Notes: a model not told the origin generated them from the sequence alone. 64,000 nucleotides of DNA from Ignavibacteriales bacterium (GCA_016714125.1 JADJNX010000002.1:496001-560000), one strand, 5' to 3'; shown: positions 27,470 through 37,418, numbered from the stretch's first letter. Numbers and translations are program-made.

Positions 27470-27739
27470 TTACCAACTTGATTTTTTTATGCCGGGTATT
27501 TCACCGCGCAAAGCTTTTTCTCTAAAGACCAATCTGGAAACTCCAAATTTTCTGTAGTAACTTCTTGCTCTTCCGGTCATCATGCACCTGTTGTGCAGAC
27601 GCACTGAAGAGGAATTTTTAGGAAGTTTTTGAAGAGCCTCGTAATCGCCGGCTGCTTTAAGTTCTTCTCTTAGTTTCTTATACTGTTCGTATAATTTTTC
27701 TCTTTTTGCTTGTCTGGCTATCAGACTTTTTCTTGCCAT
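27470..27739 (-). CDS. rpsN: 30S ribosomal protein S14
   Basis: 89 residues, the long zinc-free form: MARKSLIARQAKREKLYEQYKKLREEL, then RLHNRCMMTGRARSYYRKFGVSRLVFREKALRGEIPGIKKSSW. Only one Cys is present, so no zinc ribbon forms. Confidence 0.96.
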   Translation of the reverse strand: MARKSLIARQAKREKLYEQYKKLREELKAAGDYEALQKLPKNSSSVRLHNRCMMTGRARSYYRKFGVSRLVFREKALRGEIPGIKKSSW

Positions 27740-27761
27740 TAATAAAACCTCGGTTTAACTG

Positions 27762-28391
27762 TTAGTTACCTTTTTTTCTGAATGGGAATCCAAACGCTGC
27801 CAATAATTCAAAAGCCTCGGCGTCGGTTTTAGCATCTGTTACTATTGTAATGTCCATTCCCAAAACACGTGTTACTTTATCAACATCAATTTCTGGGAAG
27901 ATAATTTGTTCTTTGACACCAAAGGTGAAGTTGCCTCTTCCATCGAATGATTTGTCAGACAGTCCCTTGAAATCTCTTACTCTTGGTAGAGCAACGTTTA
28001 CGAGTCTGTCGAAGAACTCATACATTCTGTCTCTTCTTAAGGTAACTTTTACCCCAACATTCATACCTTCTCTAAGCTTAAAATTTGAAATAGCTTTTTT
28101 AGCTTTTCTAATAGTTGCTTTTTGACCTGTAAAAGCTTCAAGATTCTTTACAGCTTCATCCATGATCTTAGGATCGGCAATTGCATCACCAACGCCCATA
28201 TTTACAACTATTTTTTTAAGTCTTGGAACCTGCATGATATTTGAGTACTGAAACTTCTCAGTGAGCGCAGGCATCACATCTTTTTTGTAAAAATCAAAAA
28301 GACGACATGGGATCTTTACTGCCGGTTCAGCAGCTTCCTTTGCGGCCTTCTTCTCTTTAACTTCAGGTTTTTGTTTTGTTTTTTCTGCCAT
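27762..28391 (-). CDS. rplE: 50S ribosomal protein L5 with N-terminal extension
   Basis: The 180-residue L5 core starts near CRLFDFYKKDVMPALTEKF and includes QVPRLKKIVVNMGVGDA and FPEIDVDKVTRVLGMDITIVT. It is preceded by an extra stretch of about 27 residues rich in Lys, Ala and Glu (MAEKTKQKPEVKEKKAAKEA). L5 binds 5S rRNA and contacts the P-site tRNA. The extension begins at the only plausible start, following TAAGG. Confidence 0.96.
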   Translation of the reverse strand: MAEKTKQKPEVKEKKAAKEAAEPAVKIPCRLFDFYKKDVMPALTEKFQYSNIMQVPRLKKIVVNMGVGDAIADPKIMDEAVKNLEAFTGQKATIRKAKKAISNFKLREGMNVGVKVTLRRDRMYEFFDRLVNVALPRVRDFKGLSDKSFDGRGNFTFGVKEQIIFPEIDVDKVTRVLGMDITIVTDAKTDAEAFELLAAFGFPFRKKGN

Positions 28392-28413
28392 TTTATGAAA
28401 CCTTAGTCCTTTT

Positions 28414-28746
28414 TTATATCATTTCACCGCTTTTAACACTGATGCGGACTACTTTCTCTTTACCGGTCTTTTCATCCACTATCAGTTTACCGCCCAATCT
28501 TGAAGGTTCACCCGTTTTTGCATCAATGATCATTACATTAGACACATGGATAGGGGCTTCTTTTTCAATAATGCCACCCTGTGGGTTTGCCTGATTAGGT
28601 TTTGTGTGTCTTTTTCTCAGGTTTACACCTTCAACGATCACACGATTGGTTTTCTTAAATATTTTAAGTATTCTGCCGGATGCACCATTATCGTTACCGG
28701 CAATAACTTTAACTTTATCGTTTTTTCTAAGATTGATTCTATCCAT
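28414..28746 (-). CDS. rplX: 50S ribosomal protein L24
   Basis: 110 residues with a KOW motif (NDKVKVIAGNDNGASGRILKIFKKTNRVIVEGVN) and HTKPNQANPQGGIIEKEAPIHVSNV. An early assembly protein of 50S, between rplN and rplE. Confidence 0.96.
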   Translation of the reverse strand: MDRINLRKNDKVKVIAGNDNGASGRILKIFKKTNRVIVEGVNLRKRHTKPNQANPQGGIIEKEAPIHVSNVMIIDAKTGEPSRLGGKLIVDEKTGKEKVVRISVKSGEMI

Positions 28747-28754
28747 TTTATCCT

Positions 28755-29123
28755 CTACAATACTTCTGGTGCTAAAGAAACTATTTTCATATAATTTCTT
28801 TCTCTAAGTTCTCTTGCGACGGGTCCGAAGATACGGGTACCTTTGGGCTCGCCCTGGTTATTTAGAAGTACAGCTGCATTTTCATCAAATCTGATATAAG
28901 AGCCATCTTTTCTTCTGACTTCTTTTTTAGTGCGCACGATAACGGCTTTTGAGACATCACCTTTTTTAACGCCGGCATTTGGAATAGCAGCCTTAACGGA
29001 AACAACTATCAAGTCGCCCACGCTGGCATATCTTCTGTTGCTGCCACCGAGCACTCTAATACATTTTAATCTCTTAGCGCCCGAATTATCGGCAGCGACT
29101 AAACTTGTTTCTTCCTGAATCAT
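28755..29123 (-). CDS. rplN: 50S ribosomal protein L14
   Basis: 122 residues: IQEETSLVAADNSGAKRLKCIRVLGGSNRRYASVGD, and NNQGEPKGTRIFGPVARELRERNYMKIVSLAPEVL. GGAG lies seven bases before the ATG. Confidence 0.97.
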   Translation of the reverse strand: MIQEETSLVAADNSGAKRLKCIRVLGGSNRRYASVGDLIVVSVKAAIPNAGVKKGDVSKAVIVRTKKEVRRKDGSYIRFDENAAVLLNNQGEPKGTRIFGPVARELRERNYMKIVSLAPEVL

Positions 29124-29141
29124 TTTTTTCTCCGGTAAAAA

Positions 29142-29396
29142 CTACTTTGCTTTGATCAAAGTTTCAACTAAACGCCATCTTTTATTTTTGCTGAGAGGGC
29201 GTGTTTCCATTATTTTGACGATGTCACCAATCTGGCAACCGTTGCTATCGTCATGCGCCATCAGTTTGGTAGTACTTTTGTAGTACTTTTTGTAGATCGG
29301 ATGAGCAACTCTTCTCTCGATTGCAACAACAATTGATTTATCCATCTTGTTGCTGACAACTTTTCCGATTCTGGTTTTTCTATTATTTCTTTCCAT
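29142..29396 (-). CDS. rpsQ: 30S ribosomal protein S17
   Basis: 84 residues, an OB fold: RKTRIGKVVSNKMDKSIVVAIERRVAHPIYKKYYKSTTK, then GDIVKIMETRPLSKNKRWRLVE. It lies between rpmC and rplN. Confidence 0.96.
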   Translation of the reverse strand: MERNNRKTRIGKVVSNKMDKSIVVAIERRVAHPIYKKYYKSTTKLMAHDDSNGCQIGDIVKIMETRPLSKNKRWRLVETLIKAK

Positions 29397-29417
29397 TATC
29401 TCTTAAGCTCTTGTCGT

Positions 29418-29621
29418 TTAATTATTTTGAGTTTTAATTTCGCGTTCTTTCTGAATAGTCAGAAGGCGCGCAATAGTTTTTCTCGTATTTCTTATTGAAG
29501 CAGGATTGGCTTCTTGTTTCAGAGCATTTCTGAATTTCAAGTTGGTCAATGCTTCATAATTCTCTACAAGTGCTGTTTTCAGCTCTTCAGTTGTAAGTTC
29601 TTTGATTTCTTTCATCTTCAT
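29418..29621 (-). CDS. rpmC: 50S ribosomal protein L29
   Basis: 67 residues, two helices: MKEIKELTTEELKTALVENYEALTNLKFRNALKQEANPASIRNTRKTIARLLTI-type sequence as in bacterial L29. Located at the nascent-chain exit of the ribosome. Frame intact. Confidence 0.95.
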   Translation of the reverse strand: MKMKEIKELTTEELKTALVENYEALTNLKFRNALKQEANPASIRNTRKTIARLLTIQKEREIKTQNN

Positions 29622-29627
29622 AATTCT

Positions 29628-30050
29628 CTACTCCTGTTCAAAATCAGGTCTTGCGACGACCTTGGTTTGTATAGGGAGTTTATACGAACAAGTCTTCAAA
29701 GCTTCACGAGCAACTTCTTCACTAACTCCGGCTACTTCAAACATAATTCTACCCGGCTTAACCACAGCGACCCAAAATTCAGGTGCGCCTTTACCTTTAC
29801 CCATACGGGTTTCAAGTGGCTTTTTTGAGACCGGTTTATCAGGGAATATTCTGATCCAAACCTTACCATCTCTTTTCATTTTTCTTGAAAGAGTGATACG
29901 ACATGCCTCTATCTGGCGGCTGGTTATCCAGTGCGGTTCCAGGGCTTTCAGACCAAAATCACCGAATGAAACCGAGGAGCCGCGGTAGGCTTTGCCGGTC
30001 ATTCGTCCCCTTTGGGCTCTTCTAAACTTTACTCTTTTTGGCATTAACAT
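29628..30050 (-). CDS. rplP: 50S ribosomal protein L16
   Basis: 140 residues: MPKRVKFRRAQRGRMTGKAYRGSSVSFGDFGLKALEPHWITSRQIEA and FPDKPVSKKPLETRMGKGKG. An in-frame ATG two codons earlier gives MLMPKR; MPKRVKFRR is the usual family start. It helps position the A-site tRNA. Confidence 0.97.
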   Translation of the reverse strand: MLMPKRVKFRRAQRGRMTGKAYRGSSVSFGDFGLKALEPHWITSRQIEACRITLSRKMKRDGKVWIRIFPDKPVSKKPLETRMGKGKGAPEFWVAVVKPGRIMFEVAGVSEEVAREALKTCSYKLPIQTKVVARPDFEQE

Positions 30051-30068
30051 GACAACATTCTCCGAATT

Positions 30069-30710
30069 TTAGTCTGAAACTCTTTTACCTAAAATCTCAC
30101 CACGGCAGATCCATACTTTTATACCGATTGAACCATAAATGGTCTCGGCTCTGCCATTAGCGTAGTCAATATCCGATCTTAGTGTATGAAGAGGGGTTCT
30201 ACCTTCTTTATACTGTTCGGTTCTCGCCATCTCTGCACCGCCAAGACGGCCTGCACACATGATCTTGATTCCTTCAGCACCGGCTTTCATACTTGAAGCC
30301 AGAGAAGTTTTCATTGCTCTTCTAAACGATATCCTGCCTTCGAGCTGACGGGCGACATTTTCTGACACCAGATAAGCATCTAACTCAGGTTTTTTGATTT
30401 CGGATACTTGAACTTTAACTTCTTTGTTGGAAATCTGTTTCAGTTCTTCTTCAAGTTTCTGAATCTCAGAGCCACTCTTGCCAATAACCAAGCCCGGTTT
30501 AGCGGTGTGTATGGTTACGATGACATTTTTTGAAGTTCTGTCAATTATTATTCTGGAAATAGACGCTGATTTGAGTCTCTTTCTAATATATCCTCTTAAC
30601 TGATCATCTTCTTTGAGTTTGGTTGCGTAGCTTTTCTTCTCGAACCAATTTGATTCCCAACCTCTGATAATTCCAACTCTGATTCCAATTGGATGCGTTT
30701 TCTGACCCAA
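30069..30710 (-). CDS. rpsC: 30S ribosomal protein S3
   Basis: 213 residues: GQKTHPIGIRVGIIRGWESNWF, KH domain HTAKPGLVIGKSGSEIQKLEEEL, and C-terminal AGRLGGAEMARTEQYKEGRTPLHTLRSDIDY. The start is a TTG at 30708-30710. A full AGGAGG lies within the last codons of rplV, six bases upstream, which confirms the TTG. Confidence 0.97.
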   Translation of the reverse strand: MGQKTHPIGIRVGIIRGWESNWFEKKSYATKLKEDDQLRGYIRKRLKSASISRIIIDRTSKNVIVTIHTAKPGLVIGKSGSEIQKLEEELKQISNKEVKVQVSEIKKPELDAYLVSENVARQLEGRISFRRAMKTSLASSMKAGAEGIKIMCAGRLGGAEMARTEQYKEGRTPLHTLRSDIDYANGRAETIYGSIGIKVWICRGEILGKRVSD

Positions 30711-30711
30711 T

Positions 30712-31074
30712 TTATTCCTCCTGTCCTTTTTTAATTAAAGTTGATACTATAACTGTTAGATGGCACATTCTTTTTCTTACTCTGTAAGCTCGTCCCATCG
30801 GTGCAGGAAGTACTCTCTTCATTGAAGGACCGTTGTTCACAAAAATTTCTTTTATGAAAACTTCTTCAGGTTGAATTCTGGATTCTTCGTTGTTGTTAAT
30901 CAGATTTGATACAGCTGACTTGATAACCTTTAAAGCATCGTTTGATGCGTGTTTTGGCTGAAACTGTAATGATTCCATTGCCTTAACTGCGTTCATACCT
31001 CTTACGAGATCAACGACCAGTCTCATTTTCCTCGGTGAGGATGGGATAAATCTATATGTTGCTCTTGCTTCCAT
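30712..31074 (-). CDS. rplV: 50S ribosomal protein L22
   Basis: 120 residues: SPRKMRLVVDLVRGMNAVKAMESLQF and the exit-tunnel hairpin region PSMKRVLPAPMGRAYRVRKRMCHLTVIV. Its last codons contain the Shine-Dalgarno sequence of rpsC. Confidence 0.96.
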   Translation of the reverse strand: MEARATYRFIPSSPRKMRLVVDLVRGMNAVKAMESLQFQPKHASNDALKVIKSAVSNLINNNEESRIQPEEVFIKEIFVNNGPSMKRVLPAPMGRAYRVRKRMCHLTVIVSTLIKKGQEE

Positions 31075-31085
31075 TTTCTTTCGTC

Positions 31086-31373
31086 CTATCTAGCTCTTGA
31101 GGCTTTTTCAGCTTTGGTTCCCGGATGACCTCTAAAAATTCTGGTTGGGGCAAATTCACCGAATTTGTGTCCAATCATATTTTCAGTTACATATACAGGG
31201 ATCATCTTGTTACCGTTGTGAACTGCAACAGTATGACCGATAAAATCGGGTGTAATCATCGAAGCTCTCGACCAGGTTTTGATAATCTTCTTCTGGCCTT
31301 GTTCATTAAGTAGCTGTACCTTTTTCAATAGCTTATAGTGAATAAATGGGCCTTTTTTAATACTTCTTGGCAT
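31086..31373 (-). CDS. rpsS: 30S ribosomal protein S19
   Basis: 95 residues: MPRSIKKGPFIHYKLLKKV, then WSRASMITPDFIGHTVAVHNGNKMIPVYVTENMIGHKFGEFAPTRIFRGH. Forms the head of the 30S subunit with S13. Confidence 0.97.
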   Translation of the reverse strand: MPRSIKKGPFIHYKLLKKVQLLNEQGQKKIIKTWSRASMITPDFIGHTVAVHNGNKMIPVYVTENMIGHKFGEFAPTRIFRGHPGTKAEKASRAR

Positions 31374-31385
31374 CTTTACTCTCTA

Positions 31386-32209
31386 CTACTTTCTACGTTT
31401 AACAATATACTTATTAGAAGGATTCTTCCGCTTACGGGTTTTAAGACCCTTGGCAGCCTGACCCCATGGAGATACAGGATGCCCGCCGCCTGAAGTTTTA
31501 CCTTCACCACCACCCATAGGGTGATCGACCGGGTTCTTTGCAACACCTCTACTGAGAGGTCTTCTTCCAAGCCATCTGTTACGACCGGCTTTTCCGAGAC
31601 TGATATTTTCGTGATCTGAATTACCAACTACTCCGTAGGTGGCCATACATTCAACTCTTACTATTCTAACCTCACCAGAAGGGAGTTTTAGAGTAGCCAT
31701 ATCTTTTCTCTCGCGACGAGCTGTATTGATGCTCCGGCGCTTCTTGCAAGCTGTCCACCTTTGCCGGGTTTTAATTCAACATTGTGAATAAAACTACCAA
31801 CAGGGATTTCCTTAAGTGGCAAAGCATTGCCAACTTTAATTTCTGAACCTGAACCTGAAGTAACCTTCTGTCCAACTTTGATTCCGGCAGGAGCAAGTAT
31901 GTATCTTTTCTCGCCATCTTCATAATGAAGCAGTGCTATTCTACAAGTACGGTTTGGATCATATTCGATTGAAAAAACTTTAGCTGGAATACCAAATTTA
32001 TTACGCTTAAAGTCAATGATCCTGTATTGTCTTTTGTGCCCGCCGCCTTTATGTCTTGATGTAATGCGGCCATGATTGTTCCTGCCACCCGATTTATCCA
32101 ACGGAAGAAGTAGTGACTTCTCCGGGGTTGATTTAGTGATCTCAACAAATTCTGAAACTGATCTAAATCTTGTTCCGGGTGTAGTGGGCTTATATTTTCT
32201 TATTGCCAT
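31386..32209 (-). CDS. rplB: 50S ribosomal protein L2 (one frameshift)
   Basis: Two pieces (32209-31688 and 31700-31386) form one L2. The N-terminal part has the RNA-binding fold TSRHKGGGHKRQYRIIDFKRNK. The C-terminal part has GRRPLSRGVAKNPVDHPMGGGEGKTSGGGHPVSPWG, containing the His needed for peptidyl transferase centre assembly. A one-base correction near 31700-31710 (after LVAREK) joins them. L2 is essential, so the break is almost certainly a sequence error. Confidence 0.95.
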
Positions 32210-32230
32210 TGCTGAAACTCCGGTCTGCTA

Positions 32231-32521
32231 CTATGCTTGTTCAAATAATTCAATTTTTTCGCCTTGCTTTAAAGAAACATAGGCCTTCTTGAACCGAGGT
32301 GTTTTTCCGGTAAACCGTCCAGTTTTTCTGAACGATGATTTGATCTTTCCACTGTATTTCACAGTGTTAACAGATACAACATTTACACCGAATTTTTTCT
32401 CAATTGCCTGTGCGATTTCGATCTTATTGGCAGTCCAACTAACTTCAAAACCATATTTATGTTCGCCTATCATCTTCACACTTTTTTCGGTGTAAAGAGG
32501 CTTTATTAATACTTCTTTCAT
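32231..32521 (-). CDS. rplW: 50S ribosomal protein L23
   Basis: 96 residues: VLIKPLYTEKSVKMIGEHKYGFEVSWTANKIEIAQAIEKKFGVNVVSVNTVKYSGK. Docking site for trigger factor and SRP at the exit tunnel. Its start immediately follows the rplD stop. Confidence 0.96.
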   Translation of the reverse strand: MKEVLIKPLYTEKSVKMIGEHKYGFEVSWTANKIEIAQAIEKKFGVNVVSVNTVKYSGKIKSSFRKTGRFTGKTPRFKKAYVSLKQGEKIELFEQA

Positions 32522-33166
32522 TTACTCAGCCGCTACCTTTTCTCTAACATAAGTATTGTTAAAATATTCTACGGCTCCCGATTGAAGCAGCAGTATCTGG
32601 CTATTCAATATATCGTAGGTAGATACGCTGTTTACACTAAGAACTTTTACTCTATCGATATTTCTACCGGATTTGTAAACATTTTCGTCGTGTGAAGCTG
32701 TAAGCATCAGCACTTTTTTACCTTCGAGTTTAAGTGCATTCAAAAGGGCAATAAAGTTTTTGGTCTTTGGAGCTTCATAATTAAAGTTCTCAACTACAAC
32801 CAATCTCTCTTCACTAACTTTCATGGAAAGAGCTGACCTTTTGGCTAACATGGCTACTTTGCGTGGTACTTTCAGGCGGTAATCTCTTGGTCTTGGACCA
32901 AAGATTCTTCCTCCACCCACCCAAAGGGGTGATCTGGTAGTACCGGCACGCGCTCCGCCTCTTCCTTTTTGTCTCCAGGGTTTTCTACCACCGCCTCTTA
33001 CTTCCGATCTCTCTTTACTTTTATGTGTACCTTGTCTCTGATTAGCAAGATATACTTTGGAAGCAAGATAAAGAACGTGATGATTTGGCTCGATAGCGAA
33101 CACTGTATCATTTAATTCGACTTGTCCGGAGACTGTACCGTCTGTTTTATAAACATCGACTAACAT
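32522..33166 (-). CDS. rplD: 50S ribosomal protein L4
   Basis: 214 residues: VYLANQRQGTHKSKERSEVRGGGRKPWRQKGRGGARAGTTRSPLWVGGG is the extended loop lining the exit tunnel. In E. coli L4 also represses its own S10 operon; whether it does here is not shown. Confidence 0.97.
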   Translation of the reverse strand: MLVDVYKTDGTVSGQVELNDTVFAIEPNHHVLYLASKVYLANQRQGTHKSKERSEVRGGGRKPWRQKGRGGARAGTTRSPLWVGGGRIFGPRPRDYRLKVPRKVAMLAKRSALSMKVSEERLVVVENFNYEAPKTKNFIALLNALKLEGKKVLMLTASHDENVYKSGRNIDRVKVLSVNSVSTYDILNSQILLLQSGAVEYFNNTYVREKVAAE

Positions 33167-33178
33167 TTCTAACCTGAA

Positions 33179-33802
33179 CTATTTTTTGTATAACTCTACA
33201 ATTGAATTTGTGGCACCCGGAACAGCGCCCTTAACTAAGATTATGTTTTTCTCTGCAATGATCTTTATTACCTGAAGATTTCTTATCGACACATTGTCGT
33301 TCCCCATTCTACCGGCCATTTTCATACCCGGGAAAACTCTTGAGGGATAAGATGAGGACCCGATTGAACCGGGAGCTCTTAATCTGTCAGACTGACCATG
33401 CGTTGTTCCGCCAACTCCACCAAAACCGTGTCTTTTCATAACACCCTGAAAGCCCTTACCCTTACTTTTGCCCGAGACTTTTATTTTCTCGCCAACCGTA
33501 AAGATTCCTGAATCAAGGTTATCACCAACTTTATACTCTGCCACGGAATCTACGCGGAATTCTCTCAAATGCCTTACCGGTGTGAGGTTATTCTTTTTGA
33601 AATGACCTATTTCCGGTTTGGTCAAATTTTTCTCTCTCACCTGTCCGTATCCTAACTGAATGGCGTTATAACCATCGGTCTCAACACTTTTGACAGCTGC
33701 GATTACACAGGGGCCTGCTTCAATAATGGTTACAGGTATTCTGTTACCAATTTCATCGAAAATAGCAGACATTCCAATTTTTTTACCAAGTATTCCTAAC
33801 AT
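33179..33802 (-). CDS. rplC: 50S ribosomal protein L3
   Basis: 207 residues: MLGILGKKIGMSAIFDEIGNRIPVTIIEAGPCVI and the loop KGKGFQGVMKRHGFGGVGGTTHGQSDRLRAPGSIGSSSYPSRVFPGMKMAGRMG, which reaches the peptidyl transferase centre. Frame intact. Confidence 0.97.
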   Translation of the reverse strand: MLGILGKKIGMSAIFDEIGNRIPVTIIEAGPCVIAAVKSVETDGYNAIQLGYGQVREKNLTKPEIGHFKKNNLTPVRHLREFRVDSVAEYKVGDNLDSGIFTVGEKIKVSGKSKGKGFQGVMKRHGFGGVGGTTHGQSDRLRAPGSIGSSSYPSRVFPGMKMAGRMGNDNVSIRNLQVIKIIAEKNIILVKGAVPGATNSIVELYKK

Positions 33803-33819
33803 ATATTCTCCGCCATCCC

Positions 33820-34128
33820 TTAGAGTTTAATCTCTATGTCAACTCCGGCAGGGATATCTAGTTTACCTAAAGAATCGATTGTTTTTGCGCTTGAATTATG
33901 GATATCAATTATCCTTTTGTGAGTACGGGTCTCAAACTGCTCACGCGATTTTTTATCGACATGAGGTGATCTCAATACTGTGTATATGGTCTTACGTGTA
34001 GGCAGTGGAATCGGACCGACACAGATGCGCCAGTACTCTTTACTGTCTTAATAATTTTTTCCGGTCGATTTATCGATAAGTATATGATCGTAAGATTTTA
34101 ACTTAATTCTAATTTTCTTCCCGGCCAC
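33820..34128 (-). CDS. rpsJ: 30S ribosomal protein S10 (two compensating frameshifts)
   Basis: A GTG at 34126-34128 begins VAGKKIRIKLKSYDHILIDKST. Correcting one base near 34060 gives EKIIKTVKSTGAS, and another near 34020 gives VVGPIPLPTRKTIYTVLRSPHVDKKSREQFETRTHKRIIDI. It ends KLDIPAGVDIEIKL at 33820. The span of 309 bases fits the usual 102-residue S10. No intact open frame covers it, so it is easily missed. It lies first in the S10 cluster, after tuf. Confidence 0.9.
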
Positions 34129-34201
34129 TTTGTTTTTTCCTCGTTCTTAAGACACAAAAATGTAGAGTTTACTACCTTTTTGTGGGTCTATAAAGATTCT
34201 C

Positions 34202-35406
34202 TTATTTGATGATCTTGACTACGGTTCCTGCGCCAACTGTTCTACCACCCTCACGGATAGCGAAGCGGAGGCCCTCTTCCATAGCGATATCAGAGATCAA
34301 ATTAACAATCATTTTTCTGTTGTCACCAGGCATGACGATGTCTTCAGCGTTTTCAAGTGAAACAACACCGGTAACGTCAGTTGTTCTGAAATAGAACTGA
34401 GGTCTGTAACCATTTGAGAATGGTTTGTGACGGCCACCTTCTTCTTTTGAAAGAACGTAAACCTGGCACTCAAAATCAGTATGTGGTGTAATTGAACCTG
34501 GTTTGGCAAGTACCATTCCTCTTTCAATTTCATCTTTACCAACACCGCGCATCAGGATACCGGCGTTATCACCAGCCTGAGCTTTGTCAAGCTCTTTCCT
34601 GAACATTTCGATACCGGTAATTACGGTTTTCTTGTGCTGTCCGAGACCAACGAGTTCAACTTCTTTCCAAGTTCAATTTCGCCTCTTTCAACTCTACCTG
34701 TAGCAACGGTTCCACGACCTGTGATCGAGAAAACATCCTCTACGGGCATTAAGAAAGGTTTGTCAATACTTCTTTCGGGAAGAAGGATGTATTCATCCAC
34801 TGCTGCCATGAGTTCCCAGATACAATCGTATCTTGGGTCATCAACTGCTGCCTGGCTTGAGCCGGCTTCGAGTGCATGAAGTGCTGATCCTTTTACGATA
34901 GGAATATTGTCACCATCATATTCGTTTTTAGAAAGAAGTTCTCTGAGCTCCATCTCAACGAGTTCGATGAGTTCAGGATCATCCATCATATCAACTTTAT
35001 TAAGGAATACTACTATACGGGGAACACCAACCTGTTTAGCGAGCAGGATATGCTCTCTGGTCTGTGGCATCGGTCCGTCAGTTGCAGCAACTACGAGGAT
35101 GGCACCATCCATCTGAGCAGCACCTGTGATCATGTTTTTTACATAATCGGCGTGACCAGGACAGTCAACATGTGCGTAGTGTCTGTTCTCTGTGGAATAT
35201 TCCACGTGAGCAGTAGCAATTGTTATTCCTCTTGCTTTTTCTTCTGGTGCGTTATCGATCGAATCAAATGATCTGATCGCTGATAACCCTTTGTTAGCCA
35301 ATGCCATTGTAATGGCTGCTGTCAAAGTTGTTTTTCCGTGGTCAACGTGACCGATGGTTCCAATGTTGACATGCGGTTTAGACCTGTCAAATTTTTCTTT
35401 GGCCAT
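34202..35406 (-). CDS. tuf: Elongation factor Tu (one frameshift)
   Basis: GTPase that delivers aminoacyl-tRNA to the ribosome. G1 GHVDHGKTTL, G3 DCPGHADY, G4 NKVD and G5 GSAL are in the upstream piece (35406-34621). Domains 2 and 3 continue in the downstream piece (34606-34202), ending REGGRTVGAGTVVKIIK. Restoring one A in the short A run near 34668 gives GKEVELVGLGQHKKTVITGIEMF and joins them at about 400 residues. This is the only tuf in the window; the usual second copy before tRNA-Trp is absent. Confidence 0.96.
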
Positions 35407-35438
35407 CTGCTTATCTCCTATTAATATTTCTGCTTGGT

Positions 35439-37418
35439 TTAATTATCAGACAGTTGAAGCTGAGCGTCTACCGGATGATTTTCCGATATCTCTTCAGCGA
35501 TTGATTTCGGCACATCGGAATAGTGCGAGAACTGCATTGTGTATATTGCGCGTCCTTGAGTCATCGATCTCAATACGGTTGCGTAGCCGAACATTTCAGA
35601 AAGAGGTACTTTGGCTTTAATTACTTGAGCATCTTTTCTGGCTGTGAATCCTTCGATTCTTCCCCTTCTTGAGTTCAAGTCACCCATTACATCGCCTAAA
35701 TATTCTTCAGGAGATATAACCTCAACTGCAACTATTGGCTCTAAGATAACCGGCTTTGCTTTCTTACAAGCATTCTGGAAGCCCATCGAACCGGCAACTT
35801 TGAATGATATTTCATCTGAATCTACATCGTGATACGATCCATCAAATAATTTCACTTTAATATCTACCATTGGATATCCAGCTACAACACCATTACGCAT
35901 TGCTTCTTGAACACCTGCAGATACTGCGGGGATATATTCTTTTGGTACCACACCACCAATGATCCCATTGATAAATTCGAATCCTTTACCGGGTTCGTTT
36001 GGTGTAACTTCAAGCCATACATGACCGAATTTACCTCTACCACCCGATTGTTTTACAAATTTACCTTCAGCTTCAACAGCCTCTGTAATGGTTTCTCTGT
36101 ATGCAACCTGAGGTTTACCCACATTTGCATCAACTTTAAATTCTCTTCTAAGACGATCGACAATGATTTCAAGGTGAAGTTCACCCATACCAGCAATAAT
36201 TGTCTGGGCAGTTTCATCGTCAACACGAACTCTAAATGTCGGATCTTCATCTGCAAGTTTGGAAAGTGATTCTGAAAGTCTGTCTTGATCAGCTTTTGTT
36301 TTTGGTTCAATAGCGATCTGAATAACAGGCTCTGGGAATACCATTCTCTCCATTACCACAGGATCATCTTCATTACAAAGTGTATCCCCGGTTCTTGTAA
36401 ACTTAAGTCCAACTGCTGCGCCAATATCACCGGCTCTTACACCGGGAACTTCTTCACGATGGTTGGCGTGCATTTCCAATAAACGGCTGATTCTCTCTTT
36501 TTTCCCGGAAACCGAGTTATAAACATAAGAACCTGCTTCAAGCTTACCGGTATAAACTCTAAAGAAAGTGAGTTTTCCAACAAATGGATCGTTCATTATT
36601 TTGAACGCCAAAGCAGTAAATTTCTCATCTTCTGATGTTTTTCTCGTTACTTGATCATTTATTCCAATATGGTGAGCTTCAATAAATTCGGCGTCTGCCG
36701 GTGAAGGAAGGAAATCGATTGTTGCATCAAGCAACATCTGAATGCCTTTGTTCTTAAATGATGCTCCACACAATACAGGGATAATAACATTAGCAATTGT
36801 AGCTTTTCTTAAAGTTGCTTTAACCTCAGCAACTGAAATTTCTTCGCCGTCAAGATACTTGACAAGAAGTGTGTCATTAACATCAGACACTGCTTCCAAC
36901 ATTTCAGTTCTATATTTTTGAGCGATCTCAAGAAGATCTTTTGGGATATCAATAATATCAAATTCTTTTCCCAAAGTATCTTCACGATACATAATAGCTT
37001 ACTGTCCATCTTGTTGATGGAAAGCTATTCTTGGAACACCATATTTATCAGCTTGTCTCCAAACTGTTTCTGACTGTGGTTCTACGCCGCCAACTGCACA
37101 AAAAAGTGCAATGGCTCCGTCAAGTACCCTTAAAGATCTTTCAACTTCAACTGTGAAGTCAACGTGCCCAGGGGTATCAATAATGTTGATCTGATGATCA
37201 GCCCAATAACATGTGGTTGCAGCACTCGTAATGGTGATGCCTCTCTCTTTTTCCTGCTCCATCCAGTCCATGGTAGCTGCACCATCGTGCACCTCACCAA
37301 GACGGTGTAACCGGCCGGTATAATACAGAATCCTCTCGGTCGTAGTGGTCTTGCCGGCATCAATGTGTGCCATGATTCCAATGTTACGAACTCTTTCTAT
37401 AGGTGTCTTTATGCTCAT
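35439..37418 (-). CDS. fusA: Elongation factor G (frameshift plus about 42-codon gap)
   Basis: Translocase GTPase. The N-terminal piece (37418-36999) has G1 AHIDAGKTTTTERIL and G3 DTPGHVDF. At 37000-37010 an extra base hides FINKMD (G4). The sequence then jumps directly to the equivalent of KAIMYREDTLG, so the roughly 42 residues that normally separate NKMD from this helix are missing. The remainder (36992-35439, 517 residues) is complete, including domain IV GRGKFGHVWLEV. Total observed length is about 656 residues against about 697 expected. The missing part belongs to the GTPase domain, so a deletion in the assembly is more likely than a real one. Confidence 0.93.

Noticed and set aside
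26505..32209. Numerous plus-strand open frames of 60-100 codons across the ribosomal block
   Set aside because: All are antisense shadows of ribosomal protein genes, with basic-protein complements and no independent signals.
34202..35406. Two adjacent partial tuf genes as a duplication
   Set aside because: The pieces are complementary halves of one EF-Tu, without overlap in content.
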